Source of the DNA: Isoetes taiwanensis
Taxonomy: Eukaryota; Streptophyta; Lycopodiopsida; Isoetales; Isoetaceae
Assembly (NCBI GenBank): GCA_021234155.1
Contig: JAJEKV010000002.1
Span: 19,395,592-19,459,591, forward strand
Direction: 5' to 3'
DNA: 64,000 nt
This document shows positions 12,112 to 25,172 of this stretch, in pieces; positions within the stretch are counted from its first letter, which is position 1, and every line of letters begins with the position of its first letter. The translations under genes were made by a program, and so were the position numbers. The notes beneath the pieces are model-generated. The model ran no database searches and was not told the DNA's origin. It saw only the letters and a list, made by a program, of their open reading frames with translations.

Positions 12112-14490
12112 TTAATCCAGATGCATACATATCTGAAGATTTAAGATCCTTCTTATATCTGCTGCATCATCCCAATGACCTGCTGCAGCATAAATATTTG
12201 ATAACACAACGATCGATGTAGCATTTTGCTTGTCTAATTCAAGAACATGCTCTGCTGCCCTTTTCCCTCTCTTTAAGTCATTGACATTGCTGCATGAACC
12301 AAGCAAAGAAGACCATGATGCAATGTCTGCTTCAAATGGCATGCTGTTGATTAGGGCCTCTGTCTCACCAAGCCATAGTGCCCGTCCAAGCAGGTCAACC
12401 ATGCAGCAGTAGTCTTCATGTGCCAACTCCAGGCCCATGGAAACAAAAACATGCGAACCAAAATTTTGCAGCCCAGCATGATTGCAGGCAGAAAGAATGC
12501 TACTAAGGGTAACTTCATCTGGCATTATTCCATCCAACAGCATCTGCTGCAAGATCTGAAATGCCTCTTCCACATATCCATATTGGGCATATGCTGCAAC
12601 TATAGTGTTACATGAAACAACATCCCTCTTAGGCATTTTCGCAAATACTGCAATTGCATCCTTGAGACTTCCGCATTTAGCATACATATTAATTAGAGAA
12701 TTTTGTACAGTTATGTCCGATGCAAGGCCATTATTGATGAGCTGAATATGCACTTCTTTGCCTTCAGTTAGAGCAGTATTTTTAGCACATGCATCAAGAA
12801 TGGTTACAAATGTTATTCTATCTGGTTTCATACCTTTCTGCATCATTTGTTGAAAATAATTGATAGCTAGCTTAAATTGCCCACTATAGGCAAAAGACAT
12901 AATCATTATTGTCCAGGTAATTACATTTCGTTGAGGCATTTGTTTAAATAACTGTATTCCATGAGACAATATCCCGGCGAGTCATTTGCTGAAAGAGTTG
13001 AAAAGCTTCCTTGAGCTTTCCCTGTTGGGCATAGGCAGAAATCATAATATTTGATGAGACTGTGTCGTGATATGGCATTTGCTGGAAAATTTTACTGGCT
13101 TTCCTTGCTGTAAATACGCTGAGATCACTGCAGTAAAAGAAAACAAATCTCTCTGAGGCGTGTGGTTAAAAACTTGTAATGCCTCTTTAATATAGCCCTC
13201 TTGAGAGAAGCTGGTAATTATTGTATTCCAGGATGCCACATTTCTATAAGGCATCTGTTGAAATAGTTGCAATGCTGCACTCAGAATACCCTGCTGTGCA
13301 CATGCCATAATGATCAAATTCCATGAGATTACATCTCTAATAGGCATTTGCTTGAAGAGATGAAAAGCTTCCCTATAATGTCTATTTTGGATATAGGCTG
13401 CAAGCATGGCATTCCAAGAGACAATGTCGCGCATAGGCATTCTTTTAAATATTTCATGAGCCCTTACAACCTGTCCTTTGAGTGCATATCCTGTCACCAG
13501 TGCATTCCAGGATACTGAGTTCCGCTGTGACATTTGTTTAAACAAGTCTAAAGCTTCCTCCATTCGTCCTTGTTTTGAATAAAGTGTCAACATCGCATTC
13601 CAGGACACTATATTTCTCTTAGGCATCTTATGGAAAAGCTGAAGGGCTTTACTCATTTGTCCCTGTTCGCCAAAACCAGAGATCAAGGCATTCCAAGAAA
13701 CTATGTCTCGTGTAGGCATTTTCTGGAAAAGCTGCAAAGCCTCCCTCAACTGTCCTCCTTGTGCATATCCCGAGATCATGATATTCCATGATGTCACATC
13801 TCTTTGAGGCATATTTTCAAAGAGATTTAGGGCTGTCTTTAGCTGTCCACATTTGATGTATGCTGCAATCATGACATTCCAAGATAACGAATTTCGATGA
13901 GGCATCTGCTGAAAAATCGAAAATGCCTTCTCAAGCTGGCCATGCTTTGCATAGGCAGTGATAATGGCTGTAGATGACACCACATCTTGACAAGGCATTT
14001 GCTCAAAAATCTCAATAGCCTGGCTCAGATGTCCATGCTCAATATAAGCTGTAATCATGATATTATAAGAGTAGGAATTCTGCGTATCCATTTCCTGAAA
14101 CACTCTCTGTGCCTCTTCTAATTCACCACATTTGCCATACATCTGGACAAGAATGTTTTGCAGAAATAGATCTCTGTTCAGGCCCTCTTTTAAAATCTGC
14201 CGATGGATGCGTTTAACACCTAACAAGTCCTTGGTCATTCCACATTTTCTCAAAAGCATGATAAGTCTATTTGTGTGCAATTTTCTATCCTTGGAAGCCC
14301 GGGCCAATACTTGTTCTTCTACTAAGCATGTCTGAGATGATAAGTCTAACTTATCTGCCTTGATGTCTTCCTGCTCAAATTTTTGTGTGAAGCCTGAGAT
14401 TTTGGCTTGATTACGTGGCATTAACGTGTACCAGTTATTGATCAAACTAGCTTCTACAAATTTTGTGGATGCCATCAAACCGATCAACAA
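12112..14490 (-). pseudogene. PPR protein with a long S-type motif array and E domain, broken twice
   Basis: PPR proteins bind organelle RNA one base per motif. From 14490 a leader of about 110 residues precedes at least eleven consecutive 31-residue S motifs (examples: DVTSWNIMISGYAQGGQL, DIVSWNALISGFGEQGQM). After the second break come one P-L-S set, then an E-type region (MVDLLGRA, SWSSLLGSC, VVLSNIYAAAGHWDDAADIR) cut short at 12112 with no DYW domain. Two breaks interrupt the frame. Near 13100 about 10 bases are missing from one repeat unit; near 12960 about 16 codons of another are missing, joining SW of one motif to a later QLFKQMPQR. Both lie in repeats, so slippage or unequal exchange is likely. 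The residues outside the breaks are well kept, so the loss is recent, or an assembly fault should be excluded. Confidence 0.8.
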
Positions 14491-16172
14491 AATGCATACC
14501 TATTAGTATATATTATAAATTGCAACGCAAGCCCTCGGGCCTCTTGAAGCCAGAACCTCGAAAAATACCTTGTAAGCCGATCAATAGAGCCAGTAACGAA
14601 ACTGAAAGAAAATAAAATGGAGCTTCTAACATCTTATTATATGCACTGGAAAGCATTTCCCGTCAATTATCTTGTCGGAATGAATGAACTCCATGGAGAA
14701 ATTTCTTCCAGAGTATTAAGAATTTTGGCTTGCTAAGTGCTTTGGATCAAACCGGAAATTTTGAAAATTGATCAAATTATGATGCAGAGAGCAGATCATA
14801 AGACGGCTTTATGATTCAGCCAATGACTGCCTGTCACGTGCCATGGGGATTTAGAACCGAAATAGCATCCACTAATAACAAAGCTGGAAATAACAAAAAC
14901 ACATAGATCAGTAGCTGCAAGCTGCTAAATTGTGAAATACAGATTTAAAGCTCTTCCCAGCAAACTTAGAATCACATCAATCCGATTTGTAATAAGATTT
15001 CTAAAGTGTATTTAATTATTTTGCTATTTCCAAAAGACGATAAAGAATGCTAAGATACTAAATCTGGTCTCAAAAACTTGATTTGAATCCCATTGTTCCT
15101 ATCTTACTTCATTTCCCCATCATCCTACCTCTACACCTTGAGTGACAGAACTAAATTTCATTCTGCAGATTCTGTCTTTGTTTATGTCTTCAAATAATCC
15201 ATTCTCTTGTAAACTAGGATCCATAGCATCCTTGTAACTGCAAGGTAGGTGTATTTCATGTTGAACTTGCATTTCGACTCGTACGGTTCTTTTGGGCCTT
15301 TACAGGTTTGAACAGTTTCTTTTAGGCCTTGTACAGACTTGAACTTTAGCCCTCAGAATGGAGGGTTTATCCCCACAGGAATTTAGTATCGCTTCTTTTG
15401 GACCTTTTATAGACCTGAACTACCCATCCACATGCAAACGCCAAGGAATTTAGTCCAGGGCTCTCCCAATTTCATTCATGTTGACTTCCAAACTCTTATG
15501 CATGCCCTCGCATGAAGTCCTTGAGCAAATGTCAAACTAGGTTTAAGCCTAAATATCGCAAGCTTTAAGCTTGCTTCTTCACCAAATAAATAACCTGTAC
15601 AATTTAAGCAGCAAAAATACATATTTTATTTCTTAAAATACGCAGCTTGGCAAGTTCCTTCAGGTCAAACATAATGACCTGATAGTCCTCCTGATTTTGC
15701 TCTTAATGGTAATAAGATGGGAAATGTAATGCACCATGCTTTGCTTCTTGTAGTAAGCATTTCCTGAGCAAACTTTTTATTTCCTTTTTCAGCTATCCGA
15801 ATGCGTCTAATTTATAACTGTCATAACCTTGAATTCATGGGTTCTAAAACAAAAGTTTGAAACCTCAGGTCCACAATCTTTCAAACGTTGATTTGGTTTC
15901 TGATGTCTCCAGAAAGCTGTTGAAGAAAATTAGAATATTATGTAAAACATCTCAAGCAATAATAATTTGTATAATATGAGCAACAAGAGTCACGTGTTTC
16001 ATATTGTGCCATTAATGGTAAGAGGAACTATGTCGATTGTTTAACCTTCCAGGTCTTATAGACCTGCCCCCCAGAAGATATAACTATTTCCACGTGGGCA
16101 TCCATAAGTTATCACCAACGTTCAATATTAATGCTGAAAGCAAGCCAAAAGCCCCAGTATCTCCAATGCCTC
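14491..16172. other. Intergenic region between the two PPR genes
   Basis: No gene is recognised. At about 15288-15421 a loose tandem repeat of 40-70 bases built on TTCTTTTGGGCCTTTACAGG and similar (ending GACTTGAAC or GACCTGAAC) occurs three times. The rest is AT-rich. Confidence 0.5.
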
Positions 16173-17870
16173 TTAAAAGGCCTTTTGTGGCAGACTCGGC
16201 AAGCTAAATATACGATGGCTTAAACATGCATTGAGAAAGGTCTTCCAAATCACAATATCAGGTTGAATAGCCATCGTATTTATGAAGTCCTTTGCTTCAT
16301 CCAAATGCCCTAGATGGCCTAAAAGATCGATTATGCATGCATAGTGCTTACATGTTAGTCCAATTTCATAAATTTGGCCAATTGAAATAAAATAATGAAG
16401 CCCCATATCTAACAGGCCCACATAACTACATGCCACAAGAACAGAAATTAAAATTACCCTATCTGGCATGAAGCCACTCAGGCACAATTGCTGAAACAGA
16501 TAGAAAGCCTCTTTGACATGGCCATGCTCAGCATATCCTGATATCAATGTAGACCATAAGACCAAGTTCTTAACATGTATGTTATCAAACACTTCTTGAG
16601 CAGCTTTGATGTTTCCACATTTAGCATACATATCAATAAGGGCACTTCCAGCAACAACATCCAAATCCATTTTAGCATGTGTAAGGTAAATGTGCAGGCC
16701 TTTGCCACATTCTAAAGCTCCTATGTTGGCACAAGCGGCAAGAACAGTGGTACATGTTATCTTATTTGGCATCAGGCCATCTTGTTGCATTATCTCAAAC
16801 AGATTAACAAGTTGATAAGAATCGCTACCATTCAGGGCATATCCAGAAATCATAGCCGTCCATGAGACCACATCACGTGTGGGTATACAATAAAACACTT
16901 GACAGGCATACTGAGTGCTTCCACAATTCATGTACATACAAATAAGGGCACTACCTAAAAATACATCAGACTGCAAACCTCCTTCAATAATAAAGGAATG
17001 GAAGTATTTGCCCCAGTCTACGGAAGCCATACAAGCACATGCATTAAACAGACTGAGATATGTTAACTTATTTGCTTTGATGCCATAGGATTGCATCTTC
17101 TTGAAGAGCATAATTGCCGAATGCCCATTTCCATACTCGGTATATCCTGATATTATTGCAGTCCAACAAACCACATTCTTTGTCAGCAATGTGTCAAATA
17201 TCTGATAAGCACTTTCAATGCTCCCACATCTAGCATACATGTGTATGAGAGAACTACCTACAAATACTTCCTGTTGCAAACCCCTTTTAATAAGATTTGA
17301 ATGAATGTGTTTTCCCTGATAAAGGCCTGCAGCAGTTGCACAAGTACTTAAAATACTCACATATGTCACATAATTTGGTTGGATGCCATCACATTGCATT
17401 TGGCACAGCAGCTTAGTTAGTATTCTAAGAATCCCAAGTTCAGCATAACCCGATATCATGATTGTCCATGTAAAAACGTTTCGCCTAGGCATTCTGTCAA
17501 ACACTTCTTCCGCCTCTAATAACCTACCACATTTGATATACATGTCAATTAGTGTATTTGCTATAAACATGCTTATACAGAACCCAGTTTTTTCAATATG
17601 TGCATGAACAAGTCTCCCTTCTCCAATAGCTTTTCTCTTGGCGCAGGTTTGCACTAAAGAAACATGTTTATTTAACAGTGATTGAGGACCTCTTGGATCT
17701 AGACAATGTTCCTTTGTCTTCATGCTCATTTCATTTCCATCAAGACCTTGCCTAGTTGCTGTTCCAAAAATGCAATTTGATTTAAGCTGTCCTGTTTTTC
17801 GTTCATCCACGGCAGGCTGTTGGGTGTGCAAAACATTTCTCAGGGACGCTTTATTTGTTGTGGTTGCCAT
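16173..17870 (-). CDS. PLS-class PPR protein, 565 residues, without E+/DYW end
   Basis: A single open frame of 565 codons. The first 70 residues are Thr/Ser/basic-rich and could be an organelle transit peptide. From about residue 68 (HVSLVQTCAKRKAIGEGRLV) P, L and S motifs alternate, as in LIDMYIKCGRLLEAEEVFDR and NVFTWTIMISGYAELG. About five P-L-S sets follow, ending at about residue 545 in the start of an E1-type motif (IQPDIVIWKTFLNACLSHR). The normal continuation is replaced by a short unrelated tail (FSLPSLPQKAF) and a stop. In related proteins an E2 and often a DYW deaminase domain follow, so this protein is shortened and would need a partner for RNA editing, or act otherwise. The closest neighbour on the same strand is the broken PPR gene, 1.7 kb away. 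The start is the first ATG of the frame. Confidence 0.85.
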   Translation of the reverse strand: MATTTNKASLRNVLHTQQPAVDERKTGQLKSNCIFGTATRQGLDGNEMSMKTKEHCLDPRGPQSLLNKHVSLVQTCAKRKAIGEGRLVHAHIEKTGFCISMFIANTLIDMYIKCGRLLEAEEVFDRMPRRNVFTWTIMISGYAELGILRILTKLLCQMQCDGIQPNYVTYVSILSTCATAAGLYQGKHIHSNLIKRGLQQEVFVGSSLIHMYARCGSIESAYQIFDTLLTKNVVCWTAIISGYTEYGNGHSAIMLFKKMQSYGIKANKLTYLSLFNACACMASVDWGKYFHSFIIEGGLQSDVFLGSALICMYMNCGSTQYACQVFYCIPTRDVVSWTAMISGYALNGSDSYQLVNLFEIMQQDGLMPNKITCTTVLAACANIGALECGKGLHIYLTHAKMDLDVVAGSALIDMYAKCGNIKAAQEVFDNIHVKNLVLWSTLISGYAEHGHVKEAFYLFQQLCLSGFMPDRVILISVLVACSYVGLLDMGLHYFISIGQIYEIGLTCKHYACIIDLLGHLGHLDEAKDFINTMAIQPDIVIWKTFLNACLSHRIFSLPSLPQKAF

Positions 17871-20800
17871 GGTTGGTTCTGGGCTTAATCTAAATCCCTA
17901 TTTTGACAAGATGGAGAACTGACCTGTTAGTTTTGCAGCGTCGAGGATCCAGAGCAAATTTATGGTCCAATTTCTTGCATTCCAAGACGTTGGATACGAA
18001 TCTATTGCGCAGTTAAAAGAGCTATAAAATCCGGTGGCGCCTCTCCTTTCATCTGTTCTTTTAACAATCTGTATTTTCAATTCTTCATTTTGGCTCTCAA
18101 ACTTGCCTTTCGATTTTAATTCTACATTTCACCCATTGTTGAATTAGTATTATCTTTCTTCTGGTCATGTTCTAGTTGTTTTAACATACATACCACTAGA
18201 AACGTGTGCCCGGACGTAAATGAACCAGGTTCGAAACTTTGTAAGCTTTACCAAATTTTGTAAATCTAAAATGAATTTAATATAAAATAACTAGCAGAAT
18301 TGCAGGGTTGGGAAGAAGGCTAGGCAGATGGGTTTGTGTTGGTATTTTAATTGTAGTAATTTGAATTTCAGCCCATGGGAAAGCACCTAAGTGGTCGTCA
18401 CGCATTTCTATCGTTTAGAGTGCTATATTGTGCAAATGGATTGGATTTGCAAATCCAAATGTCTATCATCTAGAATGCTATATTGTGCAAATGGGTTGGA
18501 CAATAAAGGGAAATAATTAACAATAACTCAAAGGGAATACCAGATAACAATCTTCATGACCAGGTTCAAAAGTGAAACCAAGCTATTGCATGGGATCTGC
18601 TATGTAAAATGAGTGAATATGGAAGAACCAACATTGCCCTAATGCTACGCATTCTTAGATTTATTTTTCATCAATATGGTGAAAAGTAAACCTATGCTAA
18701 CAATGCATATATGTTGGTTGAGTGTACTATTTATTGGCATCGGCATTCAAAGGTTTCGTATATCTTAAGAACTAATGAATGTAGTTTTAGTGATTATTTG
18801 TTGATTAGACATCTTCCAAGGCAAGAAACCTATGTTGCAATATGCTTCAACAATTGAGATATATCACCTTTAGCCAAGCCCCACTAATTCCCTTTATCAC
18901 CTACGATATAGCTTTTTATAGAGTTCAAGGGGTAATTGCCAATCAAATCGCATCATTCTTGTTATCCACAAAGAGGTTATAAGGCAATTTATAGGCAAAT
19001 CCCTATACTCAAATGGAGTGTCATTTCCTAAAAGCAAAAAGCTTTTCAGTTGCATATAAATCTTGAATAATATACCTATGGGCATAACAAAAACATGATG
19101 CCTCCATTTTGCAATATAAATCAAATAAAGGAGATACCATGCGATGGCCATTAACTGCGCAATGGATGCAAGTCATTTTTGGCCGCAATGTGAACTCCTA
19201 GCTTGTAGGTGCCTCTATCCTGCTGCATAATCCAGCAATATATTTGTTGTTTGCAATTCGAATTTGCATCAATGTGCAACGAGGTATATGCCATCACCAT
19301 GTGTAAAAAAAAAAATATGCCAATAAGCATTGGCTACTGGCTCTTGTTCAAATAACGTAGAACACTTTGCTCTTGATTCATCTTTCTCAGATTGTTTCTA
19401 ATGACAATCGTTTTACGAGTGTTTTATAAGCCAGTCAATGACAACACCAAAGAAACCTCTCTACATACCAAATTGCTGATCCCCCTACAAAATACAAATT
19501 ATGATGGGATGTAAACTTCTACACCACCAATTTTTCTGAATAAAACACAGAGTATGCAAAGCAAAAATAGTGAAACTTATGGTTTTCTTAATAGTCATTC
19601 TTGGGATTTAACCAAATTTTCCAAGTTATTTGTATCACTGCAGACTGTTGTGGCATGTGCCATGACAAACAAATACAAATCTAACTAGTAACAACCTAGC
19701 CCTATCTTGTCAAAAATTGGCTAATGGATGAGAATGATTCGGAAACAAAAGAAACTATCAAGAAGCCTGCGTTTCCCATGTTTGAGCATGCCTTATTTAA
19801 GCTGATTTCCCTTCTTGTCTGGTCAAATCCAGATTAGGTGTTGTGATGTTCTATTGGAACACTGGGAGACAGTGCAATAGAAAACCAAGGAAATTAAATT
19901 AATGCTGAGGTCTATGAACATCAATATGCCTTCCCGTTTGTTAACAAATTTGCATCCCTTCTTAGCACAATAAAGATCGCTAGTATGAGTATAGCGTATA
20001 GCACAATGGTCCGGCTTAAATTCTGCTAGTATGAGTATAGCGTATAGATTCTGTTGCCTTTGTAGAGAAACCTTGCTTTTATGAGGTTCCTTGCTTCTGT
20101 TTGTTATAACTTCACATGCACATCTTGGTGATCTAGCATATTTGATATTGGATGAGCTATGCCAGAGGTAAAAAGAACATCAACGGGGCTCATGGTCACA
20201 TATCTGTTCTTATAATGCAATATTTTAACTGCCGTAGCTTCAAGATTTAACCTTGCTATTAAAGTTGGGACTGCAAATCCCGCTGTAAAAGTTCAAACAA
20301 GAACATCTGCAAGCCACTCACCTTTTCTTAGAGTTGGAGGACTGGATTTTATATCACAAAAAATTTCTGTTTTCAGATTCAATTTCAAAAACATTGCATG
20401 CCAAACTAAATGGAAGCTCAAGTTTCGAGGGCATGTCATAGAACCATTGACAGATAAAAGATATAGAAACTACAAAGCATGAACTAATTTTCGGCCAAAA
20501 AACCTCTTCTCGATTAAGTTTCAAGTTACCAACTTTACCTCTATTTTATATGCCTGCTCAAGCGTTATCCTTTGTTTCATTCCAACACCCAACGCATCTA
20601 CAGATTTTTTCTAGACGTATCAGTGATCTTTTGCTTTGCAGAGTAAAGAACCATGTGCTTTTTGAAGTTAATATAGAGGTTGATAAACCTTTCAAGATTT
20701 TTGACAGCTTTTAGATCCTACTTTAAAATATCCATTTCCCAGGAAACTTTTAAGATCCTCAATTTTTACATGCCCACTGAGGCACCTCGACCATTTTACA

Positions 20801-21313
20801 AACAAGGGGCACATAACACCCCAAGTAATAAATTGCAGAACAATGATAGGCATCACAAAGAACAATCCACACTACTTCAGGTAACAGAGCTGCACACGCG
20901 ATTCCACCTTGGCATACACGATAATGTCGAGAATGTACATGAGCCATCTTAATCAAGGATGCCTCAAAATCCCATCATCGAAGCCTGCAAAACATATACA
21001 TTCATAAAGAATTCAAAGTTTCAAGAATCATGCTCAAAACAAGTGGTTCAGATGCCTGGTTTACATGTTAGAAGAATCAAGTGAATTTAAACAATTGAAT
21101 CAGGGCTTGCATGTCTGGGAATGAGTAGTCGAACAGGGACTCAGATGTCTGAATGTGGACCAGCACTAACATGGTTGCTCAGATATAGAGCTAGATGTCT
21201 AAGAATGAGGACTAAACGTGAATGACGACCAGCACTAACATGGTTATAGACATGGGTTCAGACATCTGCATCAAATGAATTTAAGCAATCTAAAGCATCA
21301 TTTAAAAACTTGT
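17871..21313. other. Long intergenic region with small direct repeats
   Basis: No coding region is supported; the open frames at 18897-19151 and 20680-20956 look random. Repeats seen: a unit of about 63 bases at 18408-18505 containing TGCTATATTGTGCAAATG twice; a 23-base direct repeat beginning GCTAGTATGAGTATAGCG at 19979 and 20028; and a loose repeat at 21110-21250 containing ACCAGCACTAACATGGTT twice. Confidence 0.5.
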
Positions 21314-22110
21314 TCAAATAGGCTCAAATTTTGCAGGATTAAGCGGAAAGGCTGAATCCAAACCAGGCATCACAAAAGCTTGCACATTACATGCAGATTT
21401 GGCAACATTCTGAAGGACATCTTCAGGTGATGAATTATCTGGCAAATCAGCTTCAGAAGCCAAGAACTGCAAATGCCGAGCGCGCCTTTGGCTCGACCAT
21501 CCAGCTCTAACTTCACAACTGTAATGCTTTTTAGTTCCCTGCACATATACAAAAATCAATTCTTCCAGTTCATATACAAAACACAAACATATGGAACATA
21601 AAAGAACTAAATACCGCAAAAAATGTTCTGGTGCTCGGACCAACTCCAAATAAGGATTTAAGCTGGTGATTCAGTTCTCCAGTAGATACAATTCAAATCA
21701 AATCAGGTACATGTAACATTCAACAAAATGATTATGAAGTATATCTACCTGTCAGTATGGCTATGGCCTACATAGCTAGACTTCTTCAAGATACCTGCGA
21801 TTTCTTCATTGTTCTTGAACACTATGTCATTGATGCTGCTAAGCCCCGAGTTAACACTTTCTGCAAAACAAGTATATTGACTACGTTGAGTACAAAACTA
21901 TGGAAAGTAATATGTATAGCAAATAAGTACCTCTAACACTTGTTTGGATGATCAAGGAGGCGATTCAAAAGGACGACTGCCAAGAACCATTTCTCCACTT
22001 CTTCATCACCCTTGTCAACATCAATGTCTAGAAAGATGGATTTTGGAATTTCATTCACTACAAACACTGGTATATAGCAAAATCAATGGCATCAAAGGAA
22101 TAAAAGTTGT
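21314..22110 (-). CDS. Partial multi-exon gene of unrecognised family
   Basis: Three exons on the minus strand join in phase. One opens after TTTTGCAG near 21862 (SGLSSINDIVFKNNEEIA) and ends at GCAG|GTATCT. The next starts after TACTGGAG (ELNHQLKSLFGVGPSTRTFF) and ends GCG|GTATTT near 21617. The last runs 21538-21314, opening GTKKHYSCEVRAGWSSQRR, and ends in NPAKFEPI and a stop. A further likely exon near 21944-22060 encodes FLDIDVDKGDEEVEKWFLAV, but its join to the next exon does not keep the frame. So either an intron boundary is missed or the gene is damaged. I do not recognise the family. The start of the gene may lie near 22512, where a minus-strand ATG occurs in good context. Confidence 0.45.
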
Positions 22111-23647
22111 GCACCTTTAACTTCGGAATGCTAATCCTCTAGTTTGAAATCCTATTTGAAAGAATGGTGCCACTGCAAGGAATGTCAAATTAAAAAAAAA
22201 AAATTGAAACAAAATAGTTCCAAGATTTTTAACAATATTGAAGGAGAATGAAACAGCAACAGTCTTAAGCAACACACTCACAGCATGAGAAAAATATTCA
22301 GGCAGGAATGTGGAGTGGAACGTGATTTGGAAATGCTACTATCTGCTCCAAACGACATTTTCATTTTCAGAACGATTTTAAGAGATTCAAAAGCAGATCT
22401 TCAGAAACAGAGGAAGCAAAAGCCTGCAGCTGCTTCCATGCTTGCAGTATCCTCTTGCAAAATACAAACATGGCTTCCACGCAGAAGCCGTCGGACTTGC
22501 CGACCTGCCATAGTCCCAGTTTAATGCCTGAACCCTAGTCTTGTTCAGAAATGCAAAGGTCTCTGGATAAAAATGGCCATTCGGAAATCGCCTCTCGAAC
22601 TTAGGCTACGTTCCCATGCGTCTCCGACCGGACTCTAAGATTCAAGGCAAGTAACTGGGGAGTTCAGAAACCCCCCTCCATTTTTGAAAAATCCAAGCCA
22701 GCCTTGGAAGTTGACCTTAAATTTTGAAGTTAGATATGAACATGGGAATTGTTTCGACTTCAGCTTGACAAGCGTTTTTTGTTGGTACGTCTGGTCTAAA
22801 TGTGAGCTGTTTTTTCAGATGCTGCAAATGCTTAACATGTCACACCGAGCTGGTACTTTCTGAAGATTTTATCCTATCTTTGCAATTCCATTGTTTTGTA
22901 TAGGTACGTATTACATTGTTGAGATTTAGCTTAGCAGCTTACCAAATTGTGAAGTTAAACTTATCAACGTACCAAACATTCTTGATTGCATCTATTTTTC
23001 ATGGAAGTAAATGCTCATCAGAGAAGCTTAAGTCTCTCAGGCAACATGCATAGATTTTCTAGCTTTATGCTTCTAGCTTTTGCAACACACATGGGCAACC
23101 ATTCTGCCACACAAGAAGCATTTTGATATTAGTCTCACCAGATGAGTGTCATCTCTTGCATACATTTTTGCATTCTTTCATGCTCTGTATTGAGAAAAAC
23201 CTACTAATTTTCAATGGCCAAAAGTGGCAATTCTGTATTTTCTATGATGAACACAGTTTCATCTAGCTGTTCATCCTGCCGCACTTATTAAGATGTAGCT
23301 GCCTATTCTCGGACATTGCTTACTGTGGCACCAAATTAATTATATTGGAAAAGCTTCTATATGTGTAATTACAAGATGTCATATTCATTTGCAGGTCTAT
23401 GGTCTATTACCACGCATCGAATAATTATATCATTTGCAAAGAAGCCAATCAAGGCAAGGCCAATCTATTGCCCACTATGTATTATCTGTTTAAATATATT
23501 TAGCATGTTGACTATAATGAAATTGCAACCTAGAAGCAAACGTCATTGTTGAGAGTTAAGTTAGAGTAGTGGAAAAAAGCACACCCAGGGCGTAGTTTTT
23601 GTTTGCAGAATTAGAGTTGTGACTGGCTCATTTTCCAGGGAGATTTT

Positions 23648-23940
23648 ATTTTGCAGGTCAATATATGCATGAGAACTATACACTTTGTATGGACTGTAGG
23701 CAAGCAATTTGAAACAAAGGTATTTTGATTGCGAAATCTATTTGAGGTTTTATGCACCGCTCTCATTAAAGTCGAAGCACCACAGATAATGGACTGAGAA
23801 CAACATTTCTATTGATCTATTTTGCAGGTCAATCTATGCATGGGAATTATACACTTTGTATGGGATGTAGGCAGGCAATTTGAAACAAAGGTATTTTGAT
23901 TGCGAAATCTATTTGAGGTTTTCTGCACTGCTCTCAACGT
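23648..23940. repeat. Tandem duplication, unit about 171 bp
   Basis: TTTTGCAGGTCAATATATGC near 23649 and TTTTGCAGGTCAATCTATGC near 23819 open two copies that stay about 95% alike for some 110 bases, including ATTTTGATTGCGAAATCTAT. A few substitutions separate them. Confidence 0.8.
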
Positions 23941-24493
23941 TCTAAGTTGCTGTCGAAAAAAATGCACGTCTTACAGCATATTTGTTATTGAATACCATGT
24001 TCACATCGTCCAAGCACTATCAGTTTCAATCTAGAATTTAGAAGAAAGTAGTTGCTAAGAAATTCAAGATAATTTATCAATAGGAAACACGCCTGGATAA
24101 GAAGCAGGCATTTTGCATAGTGTTTATCCAGATGGATTCCTTTGAGTTGTCATTTGCATCACTATTTGTTTGGAATGCCGTTGAAACAAGAATGCCTTTC
24201 ACTTTCGATTCAACAAAACTAGCAATGAAGCATGAAATGCCCCTTTCGTTATCCAAGGCGCTTATACCATGTACTAAATTCAAAGCTACTTCATTTCTTT
24301 AGTGTGGGGGATTTAAAGTTCAGGTGATTTTATACAGCTGAATCATTCTTCTATGAGTTGTGGCTTCCGTTGTGGTCACATCATTTCCCTTTCAGCGTTC
24401 TTATGTTATTAGTTATGTTCTAATCACATTATGCCCATTTCAATATTCTTATGCTAGCATTCAATTAGCTAGACTGTCACATTAGCAATTTCA

Positions 24494-24670
24494 AGTAGGA
24501 TTGTCAATAACAGATTTTATGATGTATAGTAATCATTCCAAAGATCCTATTATTTTTTCATACCATAGCCCAAGCGCAAGTAGGATTGTTAGTTCAATAA
24601 CAGATTCTTATGATGTATAGTAATAATCATTCCAAAGATCCTATTATTTTTCCATACCATAGCACAAGCT
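24494..24670. repeat. Tandem duplication, unit about 85-90 bp
   Basis: CAAGTAGGATTGT...AACAGATT and CATTCCAAAGATCCTATTAT occur twice, at 24494 and 24577 onward, with small insertions in the second copy. Confidence 0.8.
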
Positions 24671-24867
24671 CTAGGATCACCAATACACAAGTGCAATCCA
24701 TCAATATCTTGCATACCATAGCACATGCACATGTAATTGCTTGTGGCAGAACATGCATCACCTATGTTCCTTCGTTCCTTTATTCTGATCTTTCCGTTTT
24801 AGCAGAGTATTGGAGCTATCAATGTTGAATGGAGTTGCGATGGTTTTTTGCATTTGTTGTTGGGTAG

Positions 24868-24925
24868 CAGAGATTGGTTTCTGCAGGGTTGTTGGGTAGC
24901 AGGGATTGGTTTCTGCAGGGTGTTG
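24868..24925. repeat. Short tandem repeat, unit about 33 bp
   Basis: GGGTAGCAGAGATTGGTTTC and then GGGTAGCAGGGATTGGTTTC, each followed by TGCAGGGT, stand in tandem. Confidence 0.8.
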
Positions 24926-25172
24926 CCGGCCTTGAACTGTAAGCTATGGTTGGAGCAGGTATAAAACCTATGTTACAACCAGCAGTAAGTTGTAGCCACG
25001 GAATTGTTTTCCCCCTTTCCATTCCGGAATGTAGGAATTAGCCACATGGCAACACGAGTTGATCTTCTGACGAATTTTGCGACCCAGTTACCATGTTTTC
25101 CAGCTAAAGGAACCCTCAGGATCCTTTGCACCAATACATGACATTGGGGCAATCCATAACAATGACCAACAT

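Larger units (their letters stand above)
22530..25172. other. Intergenic region with tandem duplications
   Basis: No gene is recognised. Three local duplications (23648-23940, 24494-24670, 24868-24925) are listed separately. Confidence 0.5.

Noticed and set aside
21370-21552. Alternative frame (ELKSITVVKLELDG...) for the last exon at 21.4 kb
   Set aside because: It is also open, but the other frame joins in phase with two upstream exons and has a more typical composition; kept in mind as the alternative.
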